Origin: Corynebacterium parakroppenstedtii
GTDB taxonomy: Bacteria > Actinomycetota > Actinomycetes > Mycobacteriales > Mycobacteriaceae
Assembly (NCBI RefSeq): GCF_019754935.1
Contig: NZ_JAGSOA010000001.1
Coordinates: 744,001 to 808,000, forward strand
Reading direction: 5' to 3'
DNA length: 64,000 nt
The notes under the pieces were generated by a model that saw nothing but the letters and a program-made list of their open reading frames with translations, was not told the origin of the DNA and searched no databases. Made by a program: the position numbers and the translations under genes. Below are positions 46,832 to 54,259 of the stretch, piece by piece (position 1 is the stretch's first letter; each line of letters begins with the position of its first letter).

Positions 46832-48211
46832 CTAGGCGCGAATAACCGCTAAAACATCCGAGGTGAGGGCATCGACGGCCTCACGGGTCTTGGCCTCTGC
46901 GTTCAACCTGAGGAGCGGTTCCGTATTCGAGGCACGCACATTGAACCACTCACCGTCCCCGAGCTCAACGGTGAGACCGTCGAGTTCATCCATGCTCTCG
47001 GCGCGTTCGGCGTACGCGGCACGCACGGCCTCAACCCGCTCCCGCTGAGCCTCGGCGGAATCCAGACGCGAGTTGATTTCACCGGAAGCCTCGTACCGCG
47101 AGTAGTGGTCCATCAGCTCCGACAGGGGCTTGTCCTGCGAGCCCAGCGCGGCGAGCACGTGGAGGGCCGCCAACATTCCGGAATCGGCGTTGAAGAACTC
47201 CGTGAAGTAGTAGTGAGCGGAGTGCTCGCCACCAAAGATGGCGCCCGTCTCTGCCATCGTCGCCTTAATGAAGGAATGGCCGACGCGGGTACGCACTGGT
47301 TTCCCACCGTTCTCCGTGATCATTTCGGGGACGGTGTGGGAGGTGATCAGGTTGTGAATGATGGTCGCGCCGGGCTTCTGGCTCAGGTAGCGCTCGGCGA
47401 TGAGCGCGCAGATCGCGGATGGCGTGACCGGGTTGCCTTTTTCGTCGACCACGAAGCACCGATCCGCGTCGCCATCGAAAGCCAGTCCGATATCGGCCTT
47501 CTGGTCAACCACGAATTTCTGGAGGTCCACGAGGTTCTTCGGCTCGAGGGGGTTGGCCACGTGGTTCGGGAACGTTCCGTCGAGTTCGAAGTACAGCGGG
47601 CGAATATCCAGCGGAAGGCCACCCAGAACGGCGGGAACGGTGTACCCACCCATTCCGTTGCCGGCATCCACCGCGACAACGAGGGGACGCGAGGAAGTCA
47701 GGTCGACGAGGCTATTGAGGAACTTCGCGTAGCCGGGCAACACATCTTTGTCTGTGGACTCGCCACGGTCACCGTCATACGCCGGCACACCGTGCACGAG
47801 GTCATCTTTGATCTCAGCCAAACCGGTCTGCTCCCCCACCGGCCGAGCTCCCGCGCGGCACATCTTGATGCCGTTGTACTGGGACGGGTTGTGAGAGGCG
47901 GTGAACATTGCTCCCGCGCACTTCATGCTCCCGGATGCGTAGTACAGCTCATCGGTCGAGCACAGATGGACCTTGACGACGTCGAGCCCCTGATCCATGA
48001 CTCCCTCGGCGAAAGCGTCGGACAGCGATGGTGAGCTTTCCCGCATATCGTGCCCGACGGCGACTGTGGATTCCCCCTCCGACCGGAGCAGACGAGCAAA
48101 CGCGGCGCCGACCTCTTTCACAAAAGCTTCATCGATGTGCTCCCCGACGACCCCCCGGACGTCGTAAGCCTTGATAACGGAGTCAACAAATGAGCGATCG
48201 CGCGCAGGCAC
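46832..48211 (-). CDS. manB: Phosphomannomutase/phosphoglucomutase
   Basis: 459-residue alpha-D-phosphohexomutase. The active-site serine lies in MFTASHNPSQYNGIKMC, the metal-binding loop is AFDGDADRCF, the sugar-specificity loop FGGEHSAHYYF contains the GEHSxH signature of dual PMM/PGM enzymes, and the phosphate-binding C-terminal loop is RASNTEPLLRLN. GTG start with AAGGA five bases upstream. Converts mannose-6-P to mannose-1-P for GDP-mannose formation by the manC product encoded 2.5 kb away. Confidence 0.95.
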   Translation of the reverse strand: MPARDRSFVDSVIKAYDVRGVVGEHIDEAFVKEVGAAFARLLRSEGESTVAVGHDMRESSPSLSDAFAEGVMDQGLDVVKVHLCSTDELYYASGSMKCAGAMFTASHNPSQYNGIKMCRAGARPVGEQTGLAEIKDDLVHGVPAYDGDRGESTDKDVLPGYAKFLNSLVDLTSSRPLVVAVDAGNGMGGYTVPAVLGGLPLDIRPLYFELDGTFPNHVANPLEPKNLVDLQKFVVDQKADIGLAFDGDADRCFVVDEKGNPVTPSAICALIAERYLSQKPGATIIHNLITSHTVPEMITENGGKPVRTRVGHSFIKATMAETGAIFGGEHSAHYYFTEFFNADSGMLAALHVLAALGSQDKPLSELMDHYSRYEASGEINSRLDSAEAQRERVEAVRAAYAERAESMDELDGLTVELGDGEWFNVRASNTEPLLRLNAEAKTREAVDALTSDVLAVIRA

Positions 48212-48271
48212 GGGAATCCTTTCGTCTGAATAATGTTCGCAGTTATCTTACACGGGCTTGACTTATCGATG

Positions 48272-49225
48272 TCACCTATCGCCATCCGGATCCGGGTCCG
48301 GAACGGCGTGGAGATGGCCGCGCTTACGCCCCGGAATGTTATGCAACGACGGGTGCCGAACTTCCGACGAGTCCTGTGTCCGCGACCACCCCTGGGCGGG
48401 CTCATGTGGTTCTGAGTGGTTCGACGCTCCCCGTCGCATCGTCCTTGCCGACGGTTCCTGCTCGGTCCCGGCGCGGTGGGATTCAGCCCGGTTATGGGGC
48501 GCGACGTGTGACGCGTGGTGGTTATCCGGCCGCCGGTGACGGCCCGTTTGGCCCGTCGTGATGAAGGACCTCCCGTAGGAGGACTCCACGGTGGGTTCTT
48601 CCCCGCGGCCACGCCACATGCGACGACGACGCTCCCGCTCCTTCGCTGCTTGGAGAAGGGGGGATTCGATCTCCCACTCGGCGTCATCGTCGGAGTCGGT
48701 ATCGGCGTCGTTGTTGTAGGCGTCGGCTGCGTGGCCGTCGGGTGCGGACCTCATGCTTGACGGTTCCGTCGAGGATGTTCTTTTCTCGTTGTGATGGCGT
48801 GTGGCCTCACCGCGGTGTCCGTTTAAGCGCGAAATAGTGTCTTGAATATCGGCAACTGCGCCCTGGGTTGCGTCGGCATGACGAGCGCCAGAACCAGCAC
48901 CAAACCGAGCACCGGGACCAGCAACAGAACCGGCGTCGAAATGCGCGTCGCCACTGTGAGTGTCATTGACGCTATCCAAGAGCGCTGTCATATCGTCGAC
49001 ACCATCGACGTCGGGCTCGTCGCGAATAACTGTCCACCCCTCGGGCGGGCGGAACTGCGCGGAATGGCGCGCACACAAATCCCAACTGTGGGGATTGTCG
49101 TCTAAGGAAAGGGGGCCGACGATGACTGTTTCCTCCGCGTGCGAATACACCAAGGTCGCAGCTGCGGGTCGGCCACAACCGGGGCGGCAGCACAGTCGCT
49201 TCTTATTCACGCGCTTTTCGTTCAC
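48272..49225 (-). CDS. DUF3499 zinc-ribbon-like protein (Rv3258c-like) with long disordered tail
   Basis: 317 residues. The first 75 are the conserved part: RLCCRPGCGRPAAATLVYSHAEE, then DLCARHSAQFRPPEGWTVIRD, with cysteines and histidines placed as in a zinc ribbon. The rest, about 240 residues, is charged and low-complexity and ends in arginine/histidine-rich stretches; family members I recall are shorter, about 160 residues. GTG start at 49225 lacks a ribosome binding site but follows TAGACT by eight bases. It is divergent from the metallopeptidase-family gene and upstream of manB. Function unknown. Confidence 0.8.
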   Translation of the reverse strand: MNEKRVNKKRLCCRPGCGRPAAATLVYSHAEETVIVGPLSLDDNPHSWDLCARHSAQFRPPEGWTVIRDEPDVDGVDDMTALLDSVNDTHSGDAHFDAGSVAGPGARFGAGSGARHADATQGAVADIQDTISRLNGHRGEATRHHNEKRTSSTEPSSMRSAPDGHAADAYNNDADTDSDDDAEWEIESPLLQAAKERERRRRMWRGRGEEPTVESSYGRSFITTGQTGRHRRPDNHHASHVAPHNRAESHRAGTEQEPSARTMRRGASNHSEPHEPAQGWSRTQDSSEVRHPSLHNIPGRKRGHLHAVPDPDPDGDR

Positions 49226-49233
49226 GTCGCATT

Positions 49234-49239
49234 AGTCTA
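49234..49239 (-). promoter_or_regulatory. Candidate -10 element for leaderless DUF3499 mRNA
   Basis: TAGACT on the minus strand, eight bases before the GTG start, the same hexamer as before accD. No Shine-Dalgarno sequence is present. Confidence 0.4.
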
Positions 49240-49310
49240 GCTGCCCATGTCCTCAACGCCGACGGCGTGGATGATTCATCCTGTCGGCGGCGCCCATTAG
49301 GGTTGGTGGC

Positions 49311-49763
49311 ATGGATTATTCCCGCCGAGCTGAGCGCCACGGTCGTGGCATACGTGGGCCGATCTTGCCCCCCGAAGTTCCGCGGTGGACCAGCCGCCCG
49401 GCAGAATTCGACCAAGCCGTTTTAGACGCCTATGCCCCGATCCACGAGCAATGGTCGGAAGAGTTAGAACACCTGGACATCGCGCTAGACACTGTGCCAC
49501 GCATGCGCTCCCGTCAATTGACGACGGTGTGGCCCGACGAAGTGGTGGCCGACGGCGCAGTCCCCCTGGGCCGGCTGATACCTGCCGGTGTCGACGATGA
49601 TGGCCGTCCGACGCGGCCCCGGATCGTTGTCTTCCGACGCCCCATTGAAATGCGCACACAAAATATGACCGAGCGCTCGGAATTGCTCCACTACATTATC
49701 GGGAAGCTGGTGGCGACGTATTTGAACGTCGAGCCACGCATGATCGATCCAGATCTGGAATGA
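49311..49763 (+). CDS. Metallopeptidase-family protein lacking HExxH (Rv3259-like)
   Basis: 150 residues, with RGPILPPEVPRWTSRPAEFDQAVLDA near the start, a central TVPRMRS and ending RIVVFRRPIEMRTQ ... SELLHYIIGKLVATYLNVEPRMIDPDLE. The overall pattern matches the small zincin-like family (DUF1025) found at this place in mycobacteria (Rv3259). The HExxH helix of active members is replaced by SELLHYIIGKLV, so protease activity is unlikely. Divergent from the DUF3499 gene and convergent with whiB2. Role unknown. Confidence 0.75.
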   Translation: MDYSRRAERHGRGIRGPILPPEVPRWTSRPAEFDQAVLDAYAPIHEQWSEELEHLDIALDTVPRMRSRQLTTVWPDEVVADGAVPLGRLIPAGVDDDGRPTRPRIVVFRRPIEMRTQNMTERSELLHYIIGKLVATYLNVEPRMIDPDLE

Positions 49764-49787
49764 GCCGGCTGCTTTTACCCGGCCGCT

Positions 49788-50147
49788 TTACCCGATCTGC
49801 CTCTTCAAACGACGACGCTCACGTTCGGATAACCCACCCCAAATACCGAAGCGTTCGTCGTGCTCGAGGGCGTATTCAAGGCACTCATCACGAACCGCGC
49901 AGGCTTTACAAATGCGTTTTGCCTCGCGGGTTGAACCACCCTTTTCAGGAAAGAAAGCCTCAGGGTCTGTTTCTGCGCAGAGAGCTTGTTCTTGCCACTC
50001 TTGCTCCACAGAATCGAAAAGGATATCAAAGTCCTCGGCAAGGTCGGACGAGTAGGAGGCATCGCCAGGCTGGTCCGGCTGTGTAACTTCCTCTCCCATG
50101 AGCGCATGGAGGGTAGCGCGAGGGAAGTGCGCGGATGAATCAGCCAT
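49788..50147 (-). CDS. whiB2: WhiB2 (WhcD/WhmD) iron-sulfur regulator
   Basis: 119-residue WhiB protein. The cluster cysteines are at positions 57, 80, 83 and 89, followed by GIWGGLSERERRRLKRQ, the turn and basic tail of the WhiB family. The 50-residue N-terminal extension and the position by manB/manC identify it as WhiB2/WhcD, which is needed for septation and division in relatives. ATG at 50147 with AAAGGAG four bases away; an internal ATG at codon 17 is less likely. A 540-base upstream region suggests complex control. Confidence 0.94.
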   Translation of the reverse strand: MADSSAHFPRATLHALMGEEVTQPDQPGDASYSSDLAEDFDILFDSVEQEWQEQALCAETDPEAFFPEKGGSTREAKRICKACAVRDECLEYALEHDERFGIWGGLSERERRRLKRQIG

Positions 50148-50441
50148 GCCTCTCCTTTTTGGTTAAACGACGTGGTCGCGCCGGGGTGGATGGCTACTGG
50201 CACGCGTCGCGGTATTCACATCAAGGGTCATTCATGCGGTCAACGGGCCGACAAGCTAGCACTACATCTTGTGGGGTCTTATGTTGTGCAGGCCGGCAAG
50301 CTTCTCGCACACTTTCCGCCTGATATGCACCATTCGCCCTGATAGGGGTCAAATACGCCTGGAAAAACCAGGCATTACCACTCCCGCAAGGACAAACCAA
50401 GCACATTTTCCGTGTCGGCGGAAAGTCTTTCTACAGGACGA

Positions 50442-50457
50442 TTACACACGTGTAATT
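50442..50457. promoter_or_regulatory. Perfect 16-base palindromic site upstream of whiB2
   Basis: ATTACAC and GTGTAAT arms with AC in the centre, about 300 bases upstream of the whiB2 start. The form suits a dimeric regulator such as a TetR- or GntR-type protein. Confidence 0.45.
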
Positions 50458-50582
50458 CGAATACGTCAAGCCCCGTCACCTGCGTAAACACGCCACATAA
50501 ACCCCTTTAGTCACATCTGTCACACAGGTTACACAGGGGCGCTGACCCTTTTTCGGAGAAAACACGACATACCCTCATACTT

Positions 50583-50618
50583 AACCTGCAGACCACTAGA
50601 TGTTGTGGTCTGCAGGTT
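50583..50618. terminator. Strong inverted repeat downstream of manC
   Basis: Perfect 14-base arms AACCTGCAGACCAC and GTGGTCTGCAGGTT around the loop tagatgtt, about 70 bases after the manC stop. Neither side has a U-tract. It may be an actinobacterial U-less terminator, or a protein-binding palindrome. Confidence 0.55.
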
Positions 50619-50687
50619 CCGAATGATTAATATACGTTTCCTTACCAATTTTTCATCAATGGGTGGGATAGATCCTTCCCGCGGAGG

Positions 50688-51839
50688 CTAAACGTCGGTA
50701 GAAAACCTAATTCCGCTATCTGGGATATTCACTCCGGGCCACACGCGGACACCGTCGATCAGTTCACACCGCGCACCGATCACTGCCCCCTCGCCGATCA
50801 CCGCGTCGCGAAGAACAGCACGGGCACCAATCCGGGCACCCGCAGCAACGATGCAGCGCTCCAAGGTTGCGCCAGCCTCCACTTCGACACCGTCGAAAAG
50901 AACCGTCGTATCTAAGCGGGAGCCGCCGCCGACTTCACAACCGCGGCCCACGTAGGTGCCACCGAGCAAGAGCGCGCCTCCGCCGATCTGCGCCGACGAG
51001 TCCACCAGGGCTTCCCCGGTCTTCCCCACCAAAATCGGCGAATACGCAATACCGCGCACCAAGTCCGAACTACCGCGGACGAAGTCAGCCGGCGTACCCA
51101 TATCACGCCAGTAGGCTTGGTCGACGTGGCCATACACGCGTAGTCCGTCGTCAAGTAGTTTCGGGAACACCTCCCGCTCAACAGACACAACACGGTTCTC
51201 TGGGATGCGGCCAATAATCTCGCGCTTAAAGACGTAGCAGCCGGCGTTGATCTGGTCCGTCGGCGGATCCATCGTCTTCTCTAAGAACGCCGTCACCCGG
51301 CCGTCCTCATTCGTCGGCACGCAACCAAAAGCACGCGGATCGGGAACGCGCACCAGGTGCATCGTGACGTCCGCATCCTTCGTCGCATGGGTTCCTAACA
51401 CTGCGCGAAGGTCCGTGCCGCCCAACACGTCACCGTTAAAAACGAGGGCGTTATCGTGGCGGAGCGATGGCAGCACGTTACGAATACCGCCGCCCGTGCC
51501 CAGGGCCTCCTCCTCCACGACATACTCGATCTCGAGGCCCAGGTCCGAGCCGTCACCAAAGTGCTCCTGGAACACTTCTGCTTTGAACGACGTCCCCAGC
51601 ACGACGTGGGTCATCCCGGCCGCTTTGATCCGGCCCAGCAGATGCTGAAGGAAAGGCACCCCCGCCGTCGGCATCATTGGCTTCGGTACAGAATTGGTCA
51701 AAGGACGCAGGCGCGTCCCTTTACCCCCCACAAGAATGACGGCATCCGTGTTCTCCGCGAGATGCGCACCGACTTCTAGCTGCTGTTGATCTGCAGAATC
51801 CTGTGCCCATCCTTGGGCACCCCTGAAATCAACGACCAT
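50688..51839 (-). CDS. manC: Mannose-1-phosphate guanylyltransferase (ManC/RmlA2-type)
   Basis: 383 residues. Nucleotidyltransferase domain: AVILVGGKGTRLRPLTNSVP, PKPMMPTAGVPFLQH, VVLGTSFKAEVFQEHFGD, EEEALGTGGGIRNVLP, ALVFNGDVLGG. The C-terminal third forms a left-handed beta-helix of hexapeptide repeats (GGGALLLGGTYVGRGCEVGGG, GARIGARAVLRDAVIGEGAVIGARC). Matches the enzyme making GDP-mannose in corynebacteria (Rv3264c/RmlA2 type). ATG at 51839 with AAAGG eight bases upstream; an upstream frame to 51905 looks non-coding. It follows wbbL on the same strand. Confidence 0.92.
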   Translation of the reverse strand: MVVDFRGAQGWAQDSADQQQLEVGAHLAENTDAVILVGGKGTRLRPLTNSVPKPMMPTAGVPFLQHLLGRIKAAGMTHVVLGTSFKAEVFQEHFGDGSDLGLEIEYVVEEEALGTGGGIRNVLPSLRHDNALVFNGDVLGGTDLRAVLGTHATKDADVTMHLVRVPDPRAFGCVPTNEDGRVTAFLEKTMDPPTDQINAGCYVFKREIIGRIPENRVVSVEREVFPKLLDDGLRVYGHVDQAYWRDMGTPADFVRGSSDLVRGIAYSPILVGKTGEALVDSSAQIGGGALLLGGTYVGRGCEVGGGSRLDTTVLFDGVEVEAGATLERCIVAAGARIGARAVLRDAVIGEGAVIGARCELIDGVRVWPGVNIPDSGIRFSTDV

Positions 51840-52050
51840 TTTTTCATGCCTTTCTAGACGTGCGTGACTCCAAGCCGGGTCAACGGCCTGTGTCACCGCT
51901 ATCAATGGACGCGCGAAAAGTGGCCGACGCGCGTGCGTACAACGATTCGCGATTAAACTACCACTCCCCTAGGACAAAACTGTGCTCCCGCGCCTAGGGG
52001 CGACGACGTGCCCCGTGCTTCCGTCGAGTCCCCCGCACATTCACGACGTT

Positions 52051-53007
52051 TTAGCTCTGATGCCCTTTGGTATGGCTATCCAGCCCAGCCAAGGCGACGA
52101 AAATTCCCGTTCGCGCTTTCAATCCGCACCACAGCGCAACACGCAACGGCAACCACCGCAGCCCCGGGTGCCGATCCGCCTGGAACCGGTAGGCGCTGTC
52201 ATGATGGGCGGGAAGCATCGTTGATTTGTGCTTATTCGCGGAATGGCCCTGCGCGTGAGTCACCGTCGCCTCGGGAGTGAAGATGTTTTGCCAACCCGCG
52301 TGCGTCATGCGATCGCCCAGGTCAACGTCTTCCATATACATGAAGTACCGCTCGTCGAACCCGCCGATGGATTCAAACGCACCCCACCGGACTAACAAGC
52401 AGGAACCAGACACCCAACCTGCCTCGCGTTCACGGTCAAGGTCAGCGCCACATCGATACTTCTTTGACCAGGGGTTATTCTTCCAAATCGGCCCCAACAG
52501 AGCGTGTCCAATACCGCTAATAACTTCCGGTACTTCCCGCGCGGACGGATACACACTGCCGTCGGGTTCCACAATTTTCGGCCCTACCGCTCCGGCCCGT
52601 GGGTGGCGATGCGCAGCCTCAATCATGCGGTCAATCGACCCCGGCGAGAACTCCACATCGGGGTTCACAATCACAAAGAATTCGCTATCCACCGCGTTGT
52701 CGTGACCCCGCCGTCGAGCCAACAGACGAGCCGCAATGTTCACCGCAGTTCCGTACCCCACATTTCCGCCCGTGCGGAGCAGCTCCACATTGGGCGCGAC
52801 AGCTGCTTCCGGAGCGCCGTCGGTCGATCCATTATCAGCCATCACGACGACGAACTCCCGGCTGGTCGCGTCGGCAAGAGAATCGAGGAAACGACGGAGG
52901 TGATCCCCTGGCGAATAGGTCACGGTCACGATGGCTAGCGGAGCTCGATCCCCCTTGAGCTGGTGTTCTGCTGGTGACTCTGCCTGTTTATCGCTCACAG
53001 GTTCCAT
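52051..53007 (-). CDS. wbbL: WbbL rhamnosyltransferase (GT2)
   Basis: 318-residue family 2 glycosyltransferase. LAIVTVTYSPGDHLRRFLDSL opens the nucleotide-binding fold, ADNGSTDGAPE and NVGYGTAVNIAARL follow, the DxD-type motif is VNPDVEF, and the acceptor part has GWVSGSCLLVRWGAFESIGGFDERYFMYMEDVDLGDRMTHAGW. In mycobacteria WbbL adds rhamnose to GlcNAc-PP-decaprenol to make the arabinogalactan linkage unit. ATG at 53007, 23 bases after the rmlD stop, hence one operon with rmlD and manC. Confidence 0.92.
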   Translation of the reverse strand: MEPVSDKQAESPAEHQLKGDRAPLAIVTVTYSPGDHLRRFLDSLADATSREFVVVMADNGSTDGAPEAAVAPNVELLRTGGNVGYGTAVNIAARLLARRRGHDNAVDSEFFVIVNPDVEFSPGSIDRMIEAAHRHPRAGAVGPKIVEPDGSVYPSAREVPEVISGIGHALLGPIWKNNPWSKKYRCGADLDREREAGWVSGSCLLVRWGAFESIGGFDERYFMYMEDVDLGDRMTHAGWQNIFTPEATVTHAQGHSANKHKSTMLPAHHDSAYRFQADRHPGLRWLPLRVALWCGLKARTGIFVALAGLDSHTKGHQS

Positions 53008-53030
53008 ACTGTACTCGATCCCGCGATGAA

Positions 53031-54029
53031 TCAGCACACACCGGTGACAGCGCGATGGACACCATCCTCCCAGGCCGGCAGCGGTGTCAGCCCCAGCGCG
53101 AGCCACGACGAATTATCGAGAACAGACCAGTGAGGACGCGTTGCCGCCGTCGGATAATCCTGGGTCGAGATCGGGATGACACGATCCGGATCTGCCCCGA
53201 CCTCTGCGAATACTCGACGCGCCACGTCCCACCAGGTGCACGCGCCCGCACCCGTGCAATGAACGACGCTCCCGGGGGCAAGGATCGCGGGGAAACTGAT
53301 CGTTGCCGACGACGCGCCCGAGAGCTCCCACAGGCCACGGGCAAGGTCAAACACGTTGGTGGGGCTTCCCCACTGATCATTAACGACGCGGACGTGGGGG
53401 CTATCGTCGCCGCGGGACTGCTGCTCCAGGCGCATCATGGTGGAGACAAAATCTTGGTGGTCAGGCAAGGCCGAGCCTGAATAAACCCACGCGGTTCGGA
53501 CAATGACGGAGGGCACGTCGGTATTCTCGAATGCTGCCTGAACAGCGCGGTCGCCGGCTAACTTGGTACGGCCATAGACCGACTGCGGATAAGTGGGGGT
53601 GTCGACGCGTAGCGGTGCGTGTCCGCCGACGAAGGGCTCCGACGTTTCTGTCTGATTGACTGACTCGTCGCCCCCATCCGGTTCTGTGGCGTCGTTCTGG
53701 CCGTAGACATAATCCGTCGAGATGTGGATAAACGGTATTTCTGCCTGCGCGGCCGCCTGCGCTAAATACGCGGCCCCATCAGTGTTGACGGCACGTGCAG
53801 CGTCCTGGTGAGCAGGTTCTTCGGCGCGGTCCACGGCGGTGTAGGCGGCGGCGTTAATGATCAAGTCGGGCTGTTCCGAATCCAGAACGTCATGAATAAC
53901 GTCCTGGTTGGTGATGTCCAAATCCGCCCGCCCCACACATGAGATGCGCCCACTCCGTACCGGTGCCGGAGCAGTCATTGCTAACGCGGTTCCTAGTTGG
54001 CCTCGCCCTCCGGCGATGAGGATATTCAC
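53031..54029 (-). CDS. rmlD: dTDP-4-dehydrorhamnose reductase
   Basis: 332-residue short-chain reductase giving dTDP-L-rhamnose. NILIAGGRGQLGTAL is the dinucleotide loop; DLIINAAAYTAVDRAE, FIHISTDYVYGQ and the catalytic YGRTKLAGD follow, then SVIVRTAWVYSG. The GTG at 54029 is preferred to an upstream ATG-frame start at 54077; AGGAG lies ten bases away. Head of the rmlD-wbbL-manC run. Divergent from the LCP gene (230-base gap). Confidence 0.94.
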   Translation of the reverse strand: MNILIAGGRGQLGTALAMTAPAPVRSGRISCVGRADLDITNQDVIHDVLDSEQPDLIINAAAYTAVDRAEEPAHQDAARAVNTDGAAYLAQAAAQAEIPFIHISTDYVYGQNDATEPDGGDESVNQTETSEPFVGGHAPLRVDTPTYPQSVYGRTKLAGDRAVQAAFENTDVPSVIVRTAWVYSGSALPDHQDFVSTMMRLEQQSRGDDSPHVRVVNDQWGSPTNVFDLARGLWELSGASSATISFPAILAPGSVVHCTGAGACTWWDVARRVFAEVGADPDRVIPISTQDYPTAATRPHWSVLDNSSWLALGLTPLPAWEDGVHRAVTGVC

Positions 54030-54259
54030 GGTCTTTACTCTCCTTGTGCCTGTGTACACGGGGCCGGGTCGCACCACCGACGTTTGCCACCCATATGTAC
54101 TCCCATGCGTGCTCCGTCATAACGGTCATGACGTTCGACATGCCAAACGGTTATCGCGTCTCGCATAAACTACAGCGTAAACTGTATATTCTCGAAAAGC
54201 TTCACGGTCATGCCGCCTTAATGTGTAGGCATAGCTATCGACCAAAGGAAATTTTTTGT

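Larger units (their letters stand above)
50148..50687. other. Gene-free region between whiB2 and manC
   Basis: 540 bases. It holds the 16-base palindrome at 50442-50457, three nearby copies of a TCACA-like word around 50510-50535 and the 14-base-arm palindrome at 50583-50618. No gene is convincing; the plus-strand frame at 50135-50323 looks random. Probably the whiB2 promoter region plus the manC transcription end. Confidence 0.5.

Noticed and set aside
50135..50323. 62-codon plus-strand frame upstream of whiB2
   Set aside because: No ribosome binding site, no similarity, and codon use unlike neighbouring genes.
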